Assembly (NCBI RefSeq): GCF_001424045.1
Contig: NZ_LMQB01000006.1
Location: forward strand, 1 to 50,337
Length of the DNA stretch: 50,337 nt
Source: Rhizobium sp. Leaf371
Lineage (GTDB): Bacteria > Pseudomonadota > Alphaproteobacteria > Rhizobiales > Rhizobiaceae
Direction: 5' to 3'
Shown here: positions 42,991 to 50,337 of the stretch, piece after piece
How positions within the stretch are numbered: the first letter of the stretch is position 1
Layout: every line of letters begins with the position of its first letter
The notes under the pieces: generated by a model
Told to the model about the DNA's origin: nothing
Seen by the model: the letters and a program-made list of their open reading frames with translations, nothing else
Database searches by the model: none
Translations under genes and position numbers: made by a program

Positions 42991-45011
42991 CGATGAGGTT
43001 TAGGCACCTCCGCCTGCGAGCCGTGACGTCTGATGGGACGTATGGAGCCGACGTCAAATTTGGCGATGGTCTGACCGTATTATGGGCTGATAATACCAAG
43101 GGAAAATCAACCTGCATGCAGGGGATGTTGTACGCACTTGGCTTAGAAAAGATGTTGAGTCCACGCAGAGAGGTTCCTTTGCCGCACGCAATGACGTCTT
43201 ACTTGAACCGCGACGACGGGCAGCGTGTCGACGTGGTGGAATCCCGGGTGTCGCTCGAAATTGCAAATGGCCAAGGGGAAGTCATAACAGTGCATAGGGC
43301 TGTCAAAGCACCTACAGACAGCAGATTGATAACAGTCGATTTTGGGGCTGCTCTTACGGATAGGTCCAAACCACTTCGAACCCAAAACTTCTTTGTTCTT
43401 GATGGCGGCGCAGCCCAACGCGAAGATGGGTTTCATTTTTTTCTCGAGCAGTTTCTGGGATGGGAGCTGCCACAAGTACGCCGCTACGACTCGCCGGAGA
43501 CAAAACTCTACCTTGAGACGGTGTTCCCGCTTTTTTGGGTCGAACAGAAATATGGATGGTCTACGATTCCGGCCGCAATACCGACCTACATGCGAATCCG
43601 TGAAGTTCATAAGAGGGCGGTTGAGTTTCTTCTTGATCTGGATGTCCATAAATTGGAGATGCAGCGCGAGCGACTGTCGGAGCGGATGGCGGCGAACGCT
43701 AAAGAATGGTCAGCGGTGCATGAGGAAACAAATCGCTTCGCGTCTCGGAGCGGCGGGCGGGTCGTTGCACTTATGGAAAAACCTGTTGCGGATGACGGGA
43801 TCCTGGATCGTGCTCATTTGGAGATGGCTGAGGGCGTCAACTGGATCCCGATGTCGTCGATGGTGGCACGGTATCGCGCGGTCGCTGCGCAATTAGGCGC
43901 TGTGTCCGTTCCAGAGGTTAGCGAACAGTCAACGGAGGTTTCCCGTCGTCTGCACCAGCGAATAGAGGAGGTTGACCGGCTTAACGCCGAGAGAATTCGA
44001 GTTCATGGTATCAGACAGTTGAAATCGGCGGATATGCTCTCGCTTCAAAGGCGGATCGATACGCTGGCGGACGACCTCGCGAAAAACTTGGACGTACAGA
44101 AGCTGCAACGGTACTCCGGGGTATCGGCAGTCCTCACGCCCGATCGTTGCCCAACATGTGAGCAGGCCCTGATCGACACGCTGCTTTCCCAAGACGCGCT
44201 GTCCGCCGTGATGCCGATTGCCGACAATATTGAGTACATTCGTTCGCAAAAGAAAATGTTCGAGGATATCCTGGGGCGTGAGGCAGCCGACGACGACGGC
44301 AGAGCCGATCAACTCAGCGCGATCAATCGCGAACTCGCTGATCTCTACGCGCAGATTAGATCACTTCGTTCGGAGCTTATTGCTCCTGGATCAAATCCGT
44401 CGGCCGCCGCGATCGAAGATCGTATCCGTGCCGAGGCGAAGGTTCGTGATCTGGAGGCACTCCAAGCGGTCTTCGAAGACGCGATCGACAGGTTGACTTT
44501 GATCCAAAAGATTTATGCCTCACTATTACTCGAACAAGCAACGCTCCCAAAGGACAAACTTTCCGCGACCGACCAATCCAAACTCAATCGCCTGACAGCG
44601 CTGCTTCAGTCGCAAGCCGGCGAATTTGGATTCAGCACCTTTTCGGCAGGCGAACTGGAGATTTCCGCTGACAGCTACCGACCGGAAAAAGAAGGCTTCG
44701 AGATCGGCTTCGAGACGTCTGCAAGCGATGCCATCCGTTTAAAGTGGGCCTATCAGCTAAGTCTGCTCGAGCTCGCATCCAGTTTCCGCACCAATCATCC
44801 AGAGTTGCTGATTTTCGATGAGCCTCGCCAGCAATCTTCGTCGAAGGTCAGCTTCGAAAGCTTGCTCAGAAGAGCATCGAAGGCGCGTGATCGGGGGCAG
44901 CAAGTGATATTTTCAACCAGCGAAGATTTGGAAAGCCTTCGCCAAATCACCAGCTCGATGGATTGCCACGAGGAAATATTCGCCGGCTACATTCTCCAGA
45001 GGGTCGGATGA
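42987..45011 (+). CDS. ABC-3C SMC/Rad50-like ATPase
   Basis: This 674-aa ABC-type ATPase has Walker A ADNTKGKST at residues 34-42. Long coiled-coil regions (about 205-380 and 430-550) surround a CPTC motif at 388-391, like the Rad50 zinc hook. Walker B LLIFDEPRQQSS lies at 607-618, followed by the D-loop region. A canonical LSGGQ signature is not visible; the corresponding place reads SDAIRLKWAYQLSLLEL. In this class the hook and coil suggest a nucleoprotein sensor that licenses the effector. The three genes share overlapping stops and starts, so they act together. No methylase or helicase accompanies them, arguing against a classical restriction system. Confidence 0.75.
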   Translation: MTMRFRHLRLRAVTSDGTYGADVKFGDGLTVLWADNTKGKSTCMQGMLYALGLEKMLSPRREVPLPHAMTSYLNRDDGQRVDVVESRVSLEIANGQGEVITVHRAVKAPTDSRLITVDFGAALTDRSKPLRTQNFFVLDGGAAQREDGFHFFLEQFLGWELPQVRRYDSPETKLYLETVFPLFWVEQKYGWSTIPAAIPTYMRIREVHKRAVEFLLDLDVHKLEMQRERLSERMAANAKEWSAVHEETNRFASRSGGRVVALMEKPVADDGILDRAHLEMAEGVNWIPMSSMVARYRAVAAQLGAVSVPEVSEQSTEVSRRLHQRIEEVDRLNAERIRVHGIRQLKSADMLSLQRRIDTLADDLAKNLDVQKLQRYSGVSAVLTPDRCPTCEQALIDTLLSQDALSAVMPIADNIEYIRSQKKMFEDILGREAADDDGRADQLSAINRELADLYAQIRSLRSELIAPGSNPSAAAIEDRIRAEAKVRDLEALQAVFEDAIDRLTLIQKIYASLLLEQATLPKDKLSATDQSKLNRLTALLQSQAGEFGFSTFSAGELEISADSYRPEKEGFEIGFETSASDAIRLKWAYQLSLLELASSFRTNHPELLIFDEPRQQSSSKVSFESLLRRASKARDRGQQVIFSTSEDLESLRQITSSMDCHEEIFAGYILQRVG

Positions 45012-45099
45012 GGCCAAAACCGGACTCTGGTCACCGCCGGAGAATTCACTGAGGTGCTTTTTGCGTGACTAGCGGGTGGCGGGATGGCGTAGGGTGGAT

Positions 45100-46425
45100 A
45101 TGACTCTCGAGAGAAAGACATTTTCTGGAAGGATTGCGAGGGGCGACGAAGCATTCGCCGTCGATTTCCATGGCTCGGCTGGGGCGGATTTCCGCCTGAA
45201 GATTGAAGTCGATCCACTTCCGAACCAGACACTCTTCCGTCTCCAAAGCGCCATGGGGGATCCCGGCTCCTATGCGCAAAGTCTCTTGCTAGAAGGGGAG
45301 GCCTCAGATGGCGCAATGTTTTTTTCTGAGCGGGTGGAGGTACGAGCCGCAAAATTCGGATCAAGCGGAAACGACATTACCGTTTCAGCGCTGAAGGCAA
45401 CGGTGACTGTCTTACGATCCGGTCCAATCTTACGTCCAGTGATGCGACTGTGGCTTCGCAGTTTCAAATCCCACCGAAATCCTATTGTGCCGACGTCGCT
45501 CGGAAAAATGGAGGTCTGGGGCAATCACAATAAAGTGCCGAAGGACGAGGTTTTCGGCAGTATCGCCATTCAAGCGGACGAGACTACCGACCGGTCATAC
45601 TGGCGGGCAAGAGCGGATGACTTCCTGACATTCATGCATCGGGGGCTGGCGTTCGCCCACGGAAGCCTCCTGCAGACGCCGCGTTTGGATATCCATTTCG
45701 AGGATTGTTGCGAGGCGACGTTCTATGATGGCAATGCCTTTGGCCCAGGGCTGCCACCGATCCATCACCTCAACCATGGTCCGTTCCTAAAGGCGTTCGC
45801 CGCGCGTTATGACGACGAGAAGCCATTTCCCGATATGCTCTGGACTGCAATCGGTTGGCTACAGAGCGATACGGCTTTTGATGAAGGCCGCTTCCTGACA
45901 TCGATGACTGCTTTGGAGGCGATCGTCGAACATCTCATCCCGAAGACGCTGACGACGATCGTCCCCAAGCCGGAATTTTCCGTCGTTCGCGATCAGCTTC
46001 TCGACGTCGTGGAGTCGTCATCGCTGGCGGAAACGGCACGCGAGATCCTTAAGGGAAGGATCAAAGGGCTGAACGGACGGTCGCTGTCGCAAAAGATCGA
46101 AGCCTTGCGGGACTATTATGGGCTTTCCGCCAAGATGTTCGACAACGCCAGCATCGCTGCCATGATCAAGCTGCGGAATGATATCGTCCACACCGGGACC
46201 GCTGCGAGTGGTGACTTTTGGCCAAATATCGTGTTCGTCCGCGAACTTGTCTCACACATCATGTTCCACGAGGTCGGCTATACCGGTCCATATGAGAGCT
46301 ACCGAGACGGCTACAAAATGGTTCATGCGGCCATGACTGTCGGGGAAGACTCCGCGGCGGGTGGTCCGGTCGATGAAGGGGCGGATCCACCAGCTTTCAT
46401 CGAAAGTCTCCCGTCTCCATCGTGA
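45100..46425 (+). CDS. HEPN-like protein (ApeA-type layout), candidate antiviral RNase
   Basis: This 441-aa protein is of unknown family to me. The N-terminal 300 residues look like a beta-rich ApeA-like N-terminal domain. The C-terminal part (about 265-400) is helical: FLTSMTALEAIVEHLIPK, then AAMIKLRNDIVHTG with R359-x4-H364. R-x4-6-H in a helix after a long helical pair is the active-site signature of HEPN ribonucleases, which cut RNA in several phage-defence and toxin systems. It starts 89 bases after the ATPase gene, with an AGGGTGG site. It may be an independent abortive-infection gene or an accessory effector of the three-component system. Confidence 0.55.
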   Translation: MTLERKTFSGRIARGDEAFAVDFHGSAGADFRLKIEVDPLPNQTLFRLQSAMGDPGSYAQSLLLEGEASDGAMFFSERVEVRAAKFGSSGNDITVSALKATVTVLRSGPILRPVMRLWLRSFKSHRNPIVPTSLGKMEVWGNHNKVPKDEVFGSIAIQADETTDRSYWRARADDFLTFMHRGLAFAHGSLLQTPRLDIHFEDCCEATFYDGNAFGPGLPPIHHLNHGPFLKAFAARYDDEKPFPDMLWTAIGWLQSDTAFDEGRFLTSMTALEAIVEHLIPKTLTTIVPKPEFSVVRDQLLDVVESSSLAETAREILKGRIKGLNGRSLSQKIEALRDYYGLSAKMFDNASIAAMIKLRNDIVHTGTAASGDFWPNIVFVRELVSHIMFHEVGYTGPYESYRDGYKMVHAAMTVGEDSAAGGPVDEGADPPAFIESLPSPS

Positions 46426-46511
46426 CGCTCGATTAACCTTCGCAGAGTTTTGTTCGTTCGCGTTTAAACACTATGACGGTTAGCATCTCGACGATTATCT
46501 GAGGGGTTGAA

Positions 46512-46541
46512 TGTCAGAAAAATATAGCCTATTTTCTGACA
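46512..46541. promoter_or_regulatory. Perfect inverted repeat abutting the abiEi start (autoregulatory operator)
   Basis: TGTCAGAAAA (46512-46521), a 10-base spacer ATATAGCCTA, and TTTTCTGACA (46532-46541) form an exact 10-bp inverted repeat. The spacer carries a TATAGC -10-like element and the right arm ends one base before the ATG at 46543. An mRNA starting downstream of that -10 would be nearly leaderless, and the repressor bound here would cover both promoter and start. Confidence 0.65.
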
Positions 46542-46542
46542 C

Positions 46543-47172
46543 ATGAAAACGCCCACTGCATCAGTTCCAGACCAAATCATGAAGCGCGCCCGCGCCAATG
46601 GGCGGGGCGGCGTCTTCACGCCCAGTGATTTTTTGGATGTGGCCGCGCGGGCGACGGTCGACCAGGCCCTTTCCAGGTTAACCAAGAATGGAAAGCTCCG
46701 GCGCCTCGCGCGGGGCCTGTACGACTTCCCAAAGGTTCATCCGCAACTTGGTCCGCTTTCGCCGGCCCCTGACGATGTCGCGCGAGCCTTGGCGCGGGAG
46801 ACCGGGTCTCAGGTGCAGGTCGCCGGTGCCCGCGCGGCGAACGCCCTTGGCCTGTCGACACAGGTGCCGGCTAAGAGCACCTATCTGACCGATGGCCCCT
46901 CCCGCCGTGTCGTACTCGGTAAGCGCGTCGTTGATCTGCGCCACGCTTCACCCAAGCATCTTATTGCTCCGGGCAGTGCTGCAGGCACCGTCGTCCAGGC
47001 CCTTCGTCACGTCGGAGCAATACGTGCCGCCGACGTTGCGCACGTCGCCTCGCGTCGGCTGTCGGCCAGCGACAAGAAGACACTTGCATCCAATGCGATC
47101 CAGGCCCCCGCTTGGATGCGGCCGACGCTCGTCTCGATCGCCAACGCAGCATCGGGTGAGATCGATGGATAA
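46543..47172 (+). CDS. abiEi: AbiEi-type antitoxin / transcriptional repressor (DUF6088)
   Basis: This 209-aa type IV antitoxin has an N-terminal winged-helix region (GGVFTPSDFLDVAARATVDQALSRLTKNGKLRRLARGLYDFP, residues 21-64) that would bind the inverted repeat just upstream. A C-terminal domain follows (ASPKHLIAPGSAAGTVVQAL, RRLSASDKKTL). In the AbiE family the antitoxin represses the operon and prevents the toxin from acting through its own domain. It overlaps the toxin gene by eight bases. Confidence 0.85.
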   Translation: MKTPTASVPDQIMKRARANGRGGVFTPSDFLDVAARATVDQALSRLTKNGKLRRLARGLYDFPKVHPQLGPLSPAPDDVARALARETGSQVQVAGARAANALGLSTQVPAKSTYLTDGPSRRVVLGKRVVDLRHASPKHLIAPGSAAGTVVQALRHVGAIRAADVAHVASRRLSASDKKTLASNAIQAPAWMRPTLVSIANAASGEIDG

Positions 47173-48202
47173 GGTCGCTCTTCTTCCAGCCGGCGATAGG
47201 GCAGCCCTCTTTGGCGAGACGGGCGCTGGCCGAGGTGTCGCTAATACGATCATAGAAAAGGACTTCTGGGTCTGCTGGACCTTGAAGCGACTTTTCGGCC
47301 TGCAGCATAAGGATACTGCAACCCTTGTGTTCAAGGGTGGCACTTCCCTCTCCAAGGCATTCGGCGCCATCCGTCGCTTCTCCGAAGATATAGACCTCTC
47401 TTTCGATCGGGCGGACCTCGGCTACACGGGTGACCGGGATCCCGAGAAGGAGGGCATCAGCAAGAAAAAGGCCGATAAACTCATCGAAGCCCTGGTAAGC
47501 GATGTTGAGCGGCATATAGCCGAGAAACTGCTCCCGGCTCTTCGGTCCGAGATCGTCGATCAACTTGGCGAGCCGACCAAAGGCGAGTGGTCGCTGGAGA
47601 TCGACCCCGACGACGCGCAGACGGTGACCTTCCACTATCCAACTGTTCTGCCTGTCGCCGACTATGAAGGCATGGCCTACATCACCCCGCGGGTAAAACT
47701 CGAGCTCGGCGCACGTGGCGATCCGTGGCCCACCGAGGTGAGGGTCATCCGTTCCTACGCAGCGGAGGACTACCCCGACTTCTTCGAAGACCCTGATAGC
47801 GCGGTGACCGTTCTCTCCGCGCAACGGACCTTTTGGGAGAAAGCCACAGCCTTGCACGCCGAGGCACATCGCCCTGCAGAAACGGCGACACCACAATATT
47901 TCTCCCGCCACTATTACGATCTGGCCATGCTTCTCGACACCGATGAGGGCAAGGCAGCCGTCCCGGATTTCAAACTCCTGGCAACCGTGGCGAAGCACAA
48001 GGCGACCTTCTTCCGGTCGGGCTGGGCCAGCTACGATACCGCGCGGCCGGGCACCTTGCGCTTGATGCCAAGCGAACCGCGGATCAAGGACCTGCGGGCC
48101 GACTATCGCGCCATGGGACCGATGATGTTCGATGAGAAACCGCCATCTTTTGACGAAATACTTGCTAAAATCGAGAAGCTGCAAGAAACAATCAATACAT
48201 AG
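47165..48202 (+). CDS. abiEii: AbiEii/AbiGii-type nucleotidyltransferase toxin
   Basis: This 345-aa protein of the polymerase-beta-like NTase superfamily carries KGGTSLSKAF (residues 57-66, the GGTS motif) and SEDIDLSF with the catalytic D75/D77. AbiEii/MenT-type toxins transfer nucleotides to tRNA and stop growth or block phage infection. The C-terminal helices, including FWEKATALHAEAH and HYYDLAMLLDT, match DUF1814 toxins. The ATG at 47165 is inside the end of the antitoxin gene. Confidence 0.9.
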   Translation: MDKVALLPAGDRAALFGETGAGRGVANTIIEKDFWVCWTLKRLFGLQHKDTATLVFKGGTSLSKAFGAIRRFSEDIDLSFDRADLGYTGDRDPEKEGISKKKADKLIEALVSDVERHIAEKLLPALRSEIVDQLGEPTKGEWSLEIDPDDAQTVTFHYPTVLPVADYEGMAYITPRVKLELGARGDPWPTEVRVIRSYAAEDYPDFFEDPDSAVTVLSAQRTFWEKATALHAEAHRPAETATPQYFSRHYYDLAMLLDTDEGKAAVPDFKLLATVAKHKATFFRSGWASYDTARPGTLRLMPSEPRIKDLRADYRAMGPMMFDEKPPSFDEILAKIEKLQETINT

Positions 48203-48264
48203 CCCGATTCTATAGGCTGGGGAGGGAAGTTATTAGCTCGATACGGTCCATCGATCTGCGTCTC

Positions 48265-49110
48265 GTGGACGACCTTTTTGACTTCGTGCGAGGCCCCGGC
48301 TTCGTGCTGGACTTTTCCGACGCCAGCTTCTCGGAATTTTTTGCCTCCGAGCTCAAGGTCAGTATCGGCGATCCGAGATATGCGGTGAACGGGGGGTCAA
48401 AGGGTAAACGCCTCCGTTACTTCCTGCAAAACTGCGACGACGCCACTGCGATCTGCACCCTTACGGCGCTCTGGGAGCACCGTTCGGAATATCTTGCGCG
48501 TTCTGGCAGCAAGGATCCCGTCGTCAACGCCGAAACCCGCTATCAAGGGCTGATTAACCGACTGTTGGGCGGGGCCGCTCCGCTGCCAGCTGCGCATAGC
48601 GCATCGGCCGGCACAATAGACCGGCAGAAGATTGCCAAGATTAAGTTGGACCTCTTGCAGGTCACGTCGCTTGCCCCGCATGCCCGCGGCTATGCGTTCG
48701 AAGGCTTTCTTAAGGACCTGTTCAGCGCGTTTGGTCTAGCCGCCCAAGAGCCTTTCCGGCTCCGAGGCGAACAGATCGATGGGAGCTTTTTGCTGGGAAG
48801 CGACACCTATTTACTAGAGGCCAAATGGCACGGCCAGCCCATCGGTGTCGCCGAGCTCCACACCTTCCATGGCAAGATCGAGCAGAAGGCGGCCTGGACC
48901 CGAGGCCTTTTCGTCAGTAACAGCGGATTCACCGATGACGGCCTCGTCGCCTTCGGACGGGGCAAGCGCGTCATCTGCATGGACGGTCTCGACCTTTACG
49001 AGATGCTGGAACGAGAAATATCGCTCATCCACGTTCTCGAACGTAAGGTTCGCCGCGCCGCTGAAACCGGCTCAGCCTTTGTTCGCGTCCGCGATCTCTT
49101 TCCTCAGTGA
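48265..49110 (+). CDS. Mrr-like PD-(D/E)xK restriction endonuclease-fold protein
   Basis: 281 aa from the GTG at 48265. The C-terminal nuclease domain shows E146 in RGYAFEGFLKDLF, D172 in GEQIDGSF and E185-A-K187 in YLLEAKW, the complete catalytic set for a metal-dependent nuclease. The N-terminus (VLDFSDASFSEFF, then GSKGKRLRYFLQNCDDATA) is a separate targeting domain. A stronger ribosome site (GGAGGG, 48221-48226) lies ahead of an in-frame ATT at 48232 that would add SSIRSIDLRL, so the true start may be the rare ATT codon. It is 15 bases before the HamA-like gene, consistent with a joint operon. Confidence 0.8.
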   Translation: MDDLFDFVRGPGFVLDFSDASFSEFFASELKVSIGDPRYAVNGGSKGKRLRYFLQNCDDATAICTLTALWEHRSEYLARSGSKDPVVNAETRYQGLINRLLGGAAPLPAAHSASAGTIDRQKIAKIKLDLLQVTSLAPHARGYAFEGFLKDLFSAFGLAAQEPFRLRGEQIDGSFLLGSDTYLLEAKWHGQPIGVAELHTFHGKIEQKAAWTRGLFVSNSGFTDDGLVAFGRGKRVICMDGLDLYEMLEREISLIHVLERKVRRAAETGSAFVRVRDLFPQ

Positions 49111-49125
49111 CCGGGGAGGAAGGAT

Positions 49126-49905
49126 ATGACGCAGTTCAATGATTGGTGCCTTTCGGTGGACGAACCCGTCGGCAACCACTTTCGCCGGGTCATGACCGGA
49201 CAAGCCGCGGGCCTGGCTACAGGGATCCAGGCGACGGCCGCCATTGTGCCCGGGCATTATGCGTCGGAAGAATCCGTTGCTCGGGCGCTCAGCCGCCTCG
49301 GCAAGCCGGCTGCGGCCGCCCTTATCGAGGGCAAGCTTCCAACAACGAAGAATATCCGATCGGGCGATCTCGGCGAAATCTATGCAACGGAGTGGATCGA
49401 CACACACAGCGGTGGATACCGCGCGCCGATCAAACGCCTGCGGTGGAAGGATCATCGGAACATGGCGATGCGCGGTGATGATGTCATCGGCATCCTTCAA
49501 GATGCCGCCAACCAGCGCTTGCTCTTTCTGAAAACTGAGGCGAAGAGCCGCGTGGCGCTGACCGGTCAGGTTCTCACCGACGCCCGCGCGGGCCTGGACA
49601 AGGATGGCGGACTGCCGTCCGCTCACGCGCTGTCCTTCATATCGGCACGCCTGCTAGAACTGGACAATCTGCCGCTCGCCGACGCGATCGACGATGCGCT
49701 GCTCAAGCACGGCGTTCCCGTGCAAAACGTCAGGCACTTGCTTTTCACGTTTTCCGGCAACGCGCCGGACGCCCTGCTAACCGCTTCGCTACAGGCTTAC
49801 CCCGGACCTATAAACCAATGGGGTGTTGGCCTGCGAGTGGAGGGACACGCCGCCTTCATCGGCGCGGTCTATGATCGAGTGATCGCCGATGCCAACTACC
49901 CCTGA
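49126..49905 (+). CDS. HamA-like nuclease (Hachiman system, DUF1837 type)
   Basis: This 259-aa protein has, in the middle, the pattern I associate with the HamA C-terminal domain: SGDLGEIYATEW (residues 79-90), RWKDHRNMAMRGDDVIGI (106-123) and FLKTEAKSR with E138-x-K140. That gives an Asp (D118/D119) and ExK nuclease core. HamA is the effector nuclease of Hachiman and is held by the helicase HamB until DNA damage or phage DNA is sensed. Here it follows a second nuclease gene and overlaps the following helicase-like gene, so the order resembles hamA-hamB with an extra upstream nuclease. Confidence 0.65.
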   Translation: MTQFNDWCLSVDEPVGNHFRRVMTGQAAGLATGIQATAAIVPGHYASEESVARALSRLGKPAAAALIEGKLPTTKNIRSGDLGEIYATEWIDTHSGGYRAPIKRLRWKDHRNMAMRGDDVIGILQDAANQRLLFLKTEAKSRVALTGQVLTDARAGLDKDGGLPSAHALSFISARLLELDNLPLADAIDDALLKHGVPVQNVRHLLFTFSGNAPDALLTASLQAYPGPINQWGVGLRVEGHAAFIGAVYDRVIADANYP

Positions 49906-50233
49906 AGCAATCGCGGCCGACATTGCAGAGGCGGCCACCGCCGGCTTTCGGGGCAGTCTTATCGCGAGAGGCCAGGCGCGAGCGATCATCTGGCGAAACG
50001 GCACGCTCCCGCCCGATGCACCGGGCTTTGCGCCGCAACTCAGCTACGACTTGCATTCTTATGGCTATGGGCTTCTCGGGCTCGGCCTTCGCCTTCGTGA
50101 GCTTGGCGGCGATGCTGCACAGGCGCGCACCGCCTTCGAACAGGCTGCTACTGCGCTGGAGGCGGTGATCGCCAAAGGTGACCGCCTTGAGGCGGATCGC
50201 GACTTCCATTTCGTCATGGCGGCCGCGTGTTGA
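49889..50233 (+). pseudogene. N-terminal fragment of a helicase-like HamB partner, truncated by the IS end
   Basis: The gene begins 17 bases inside the HamA-like gene and reads MPTTPEAIAADIAEAATAGFR, then ARAIIWRNGTLPPDAPGFAPQLSYDL and RDFHFVMAAAC. I recall this type of N-terminal helical region at the start of DEAD/DEAH helicases paired with HamA-like proteins. At 50228 the IS21-like end begins (TGTTGATTTCC), creating a stop at 50231-50233. No helicase motif is retained, so the partner is broken, unless the rest lies beyond the element. Assignment to HamB rests mainly on context. Confidence 0.5.
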
Positions 50234-50337
50234 TTTCCACTGAGAGCTGACCCGGCGCAGCGTTATATTTCCATTGAGAATTGACCCATGTTTCAACCGT
50301 CCCCTGCATGTTTTCAGCGGGGGCTCTGGAGTGATCG
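50227..50337. mobile_element. IS21-family-like terminus, right edge
   Basis: This is the exact reverse complement of 1-111. The end begins TGTTGATTTCC at 50228 and has the repeat units at 50234-50253 and 50268-50287. It interrupts the helicase-like gene. The element body lies outside the window. Confidence 0.75.

Noticed and set aside
45100-46425. Calling this gene the fourth component of the ABC-3C system outright
   Set aside because: It is 89 bases downstream with its own ribosome site and is not overlapping, so a functional link is only a possibility.

Overview
The window looks like a stretch of accessory replicon from an alphaproteobacterium of the Rhizobiales (Rhizobium, Agrobacterium, Ensifer or Shinella type). 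The main reasons are a repABC plasmid replication locus with its counter-transcribed RNA, high-GC coding sequence, a rhizobial-plasmid RHE_PE00001-type protein, and rhizobial-style signalling and sugar-transport operons. Both ends are the same 111-bp sequence in inverted orientation. It has the layout of IS21-family termini, so the window is either a contig broken at two copies of one insertion sequence or a segment bounded by two inverted copies.

Layout. (1) 0.3-8.3 kb: a vWA-type TadG-like protein, then a leftward operon tadE - tadG - MHYT/PAS/GGDEF/EAL protein - soluble double-PAS chemotaxis transducer. (2) 8.5-10.7 kb: a decayed IS256-family element and a TetR regulator that has lost its DNA-binding domain. 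(3) 10.8-12.6 kb: a divergent SDR/LysR pair. (4) 12.6-30.3 kb: a large catabolic locus. A DUF993 gene diverges from a LacI regulator. The LacI gene is followed by Gfo/Idh oxidoreductase, CoA-transferase, enoyl-CoA hydratase, aldehyde dehydrogenase, a CUT1 sugar-type ABC transporter (binding protein, two permeases, ATPase), two GMC oxidoreductases flanking an SDR, a MOFRL glycerate kinase with an internal duplication, and a UPF0303 protein. Two LacI-type palindromes sit in the divergent promoter region. The gene content suggests import of a polyol or glycoside-like compound, stepwise oxidation to an acid, CoA activation, and feeding into glycerate; the substrate cannot be read from sequence. 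(5) 31-35.2 kb: Mn-catalase, a GH-A type glycosidase, a DUF4142 protein, an alpha/beta hydrolase broken by one in-frame TGA, and the 3' half of a PEBP-family gene. (6) 35.1-38.1 kb: repABC with only the C-terminal end of repA, abutting the truncated PEBP gene, then intact repB, ctRNA and repC.

(7) 38.3-50.2 kb: a mobility and defence island. vapB-vapC-integrase form one overlapping operon, followed by a frameshifted RHE_PE00001 gene. Next comes a three-gene system matching the ABC-three-component (ABC-3C) architecture (nuclease-like effector, small middle component, Rad50-like ATPase with a CPxC hook). It is followed by a separate protein with a HEPN RNase-like R-x4-H motif, an AbiE type IV toxin-antitoxin pair, and a three-gene unit of PD-(D/E)xK nuclease, HamA-like (Hachiman) nuclease and the N-terminus of a helicase-like partner. 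The last gene is cut by the right-hand IS end. The best candidates for under-described biology are the ABC-3C/HEPN neighbourhood and the nuclease-HamA-helicase variant.
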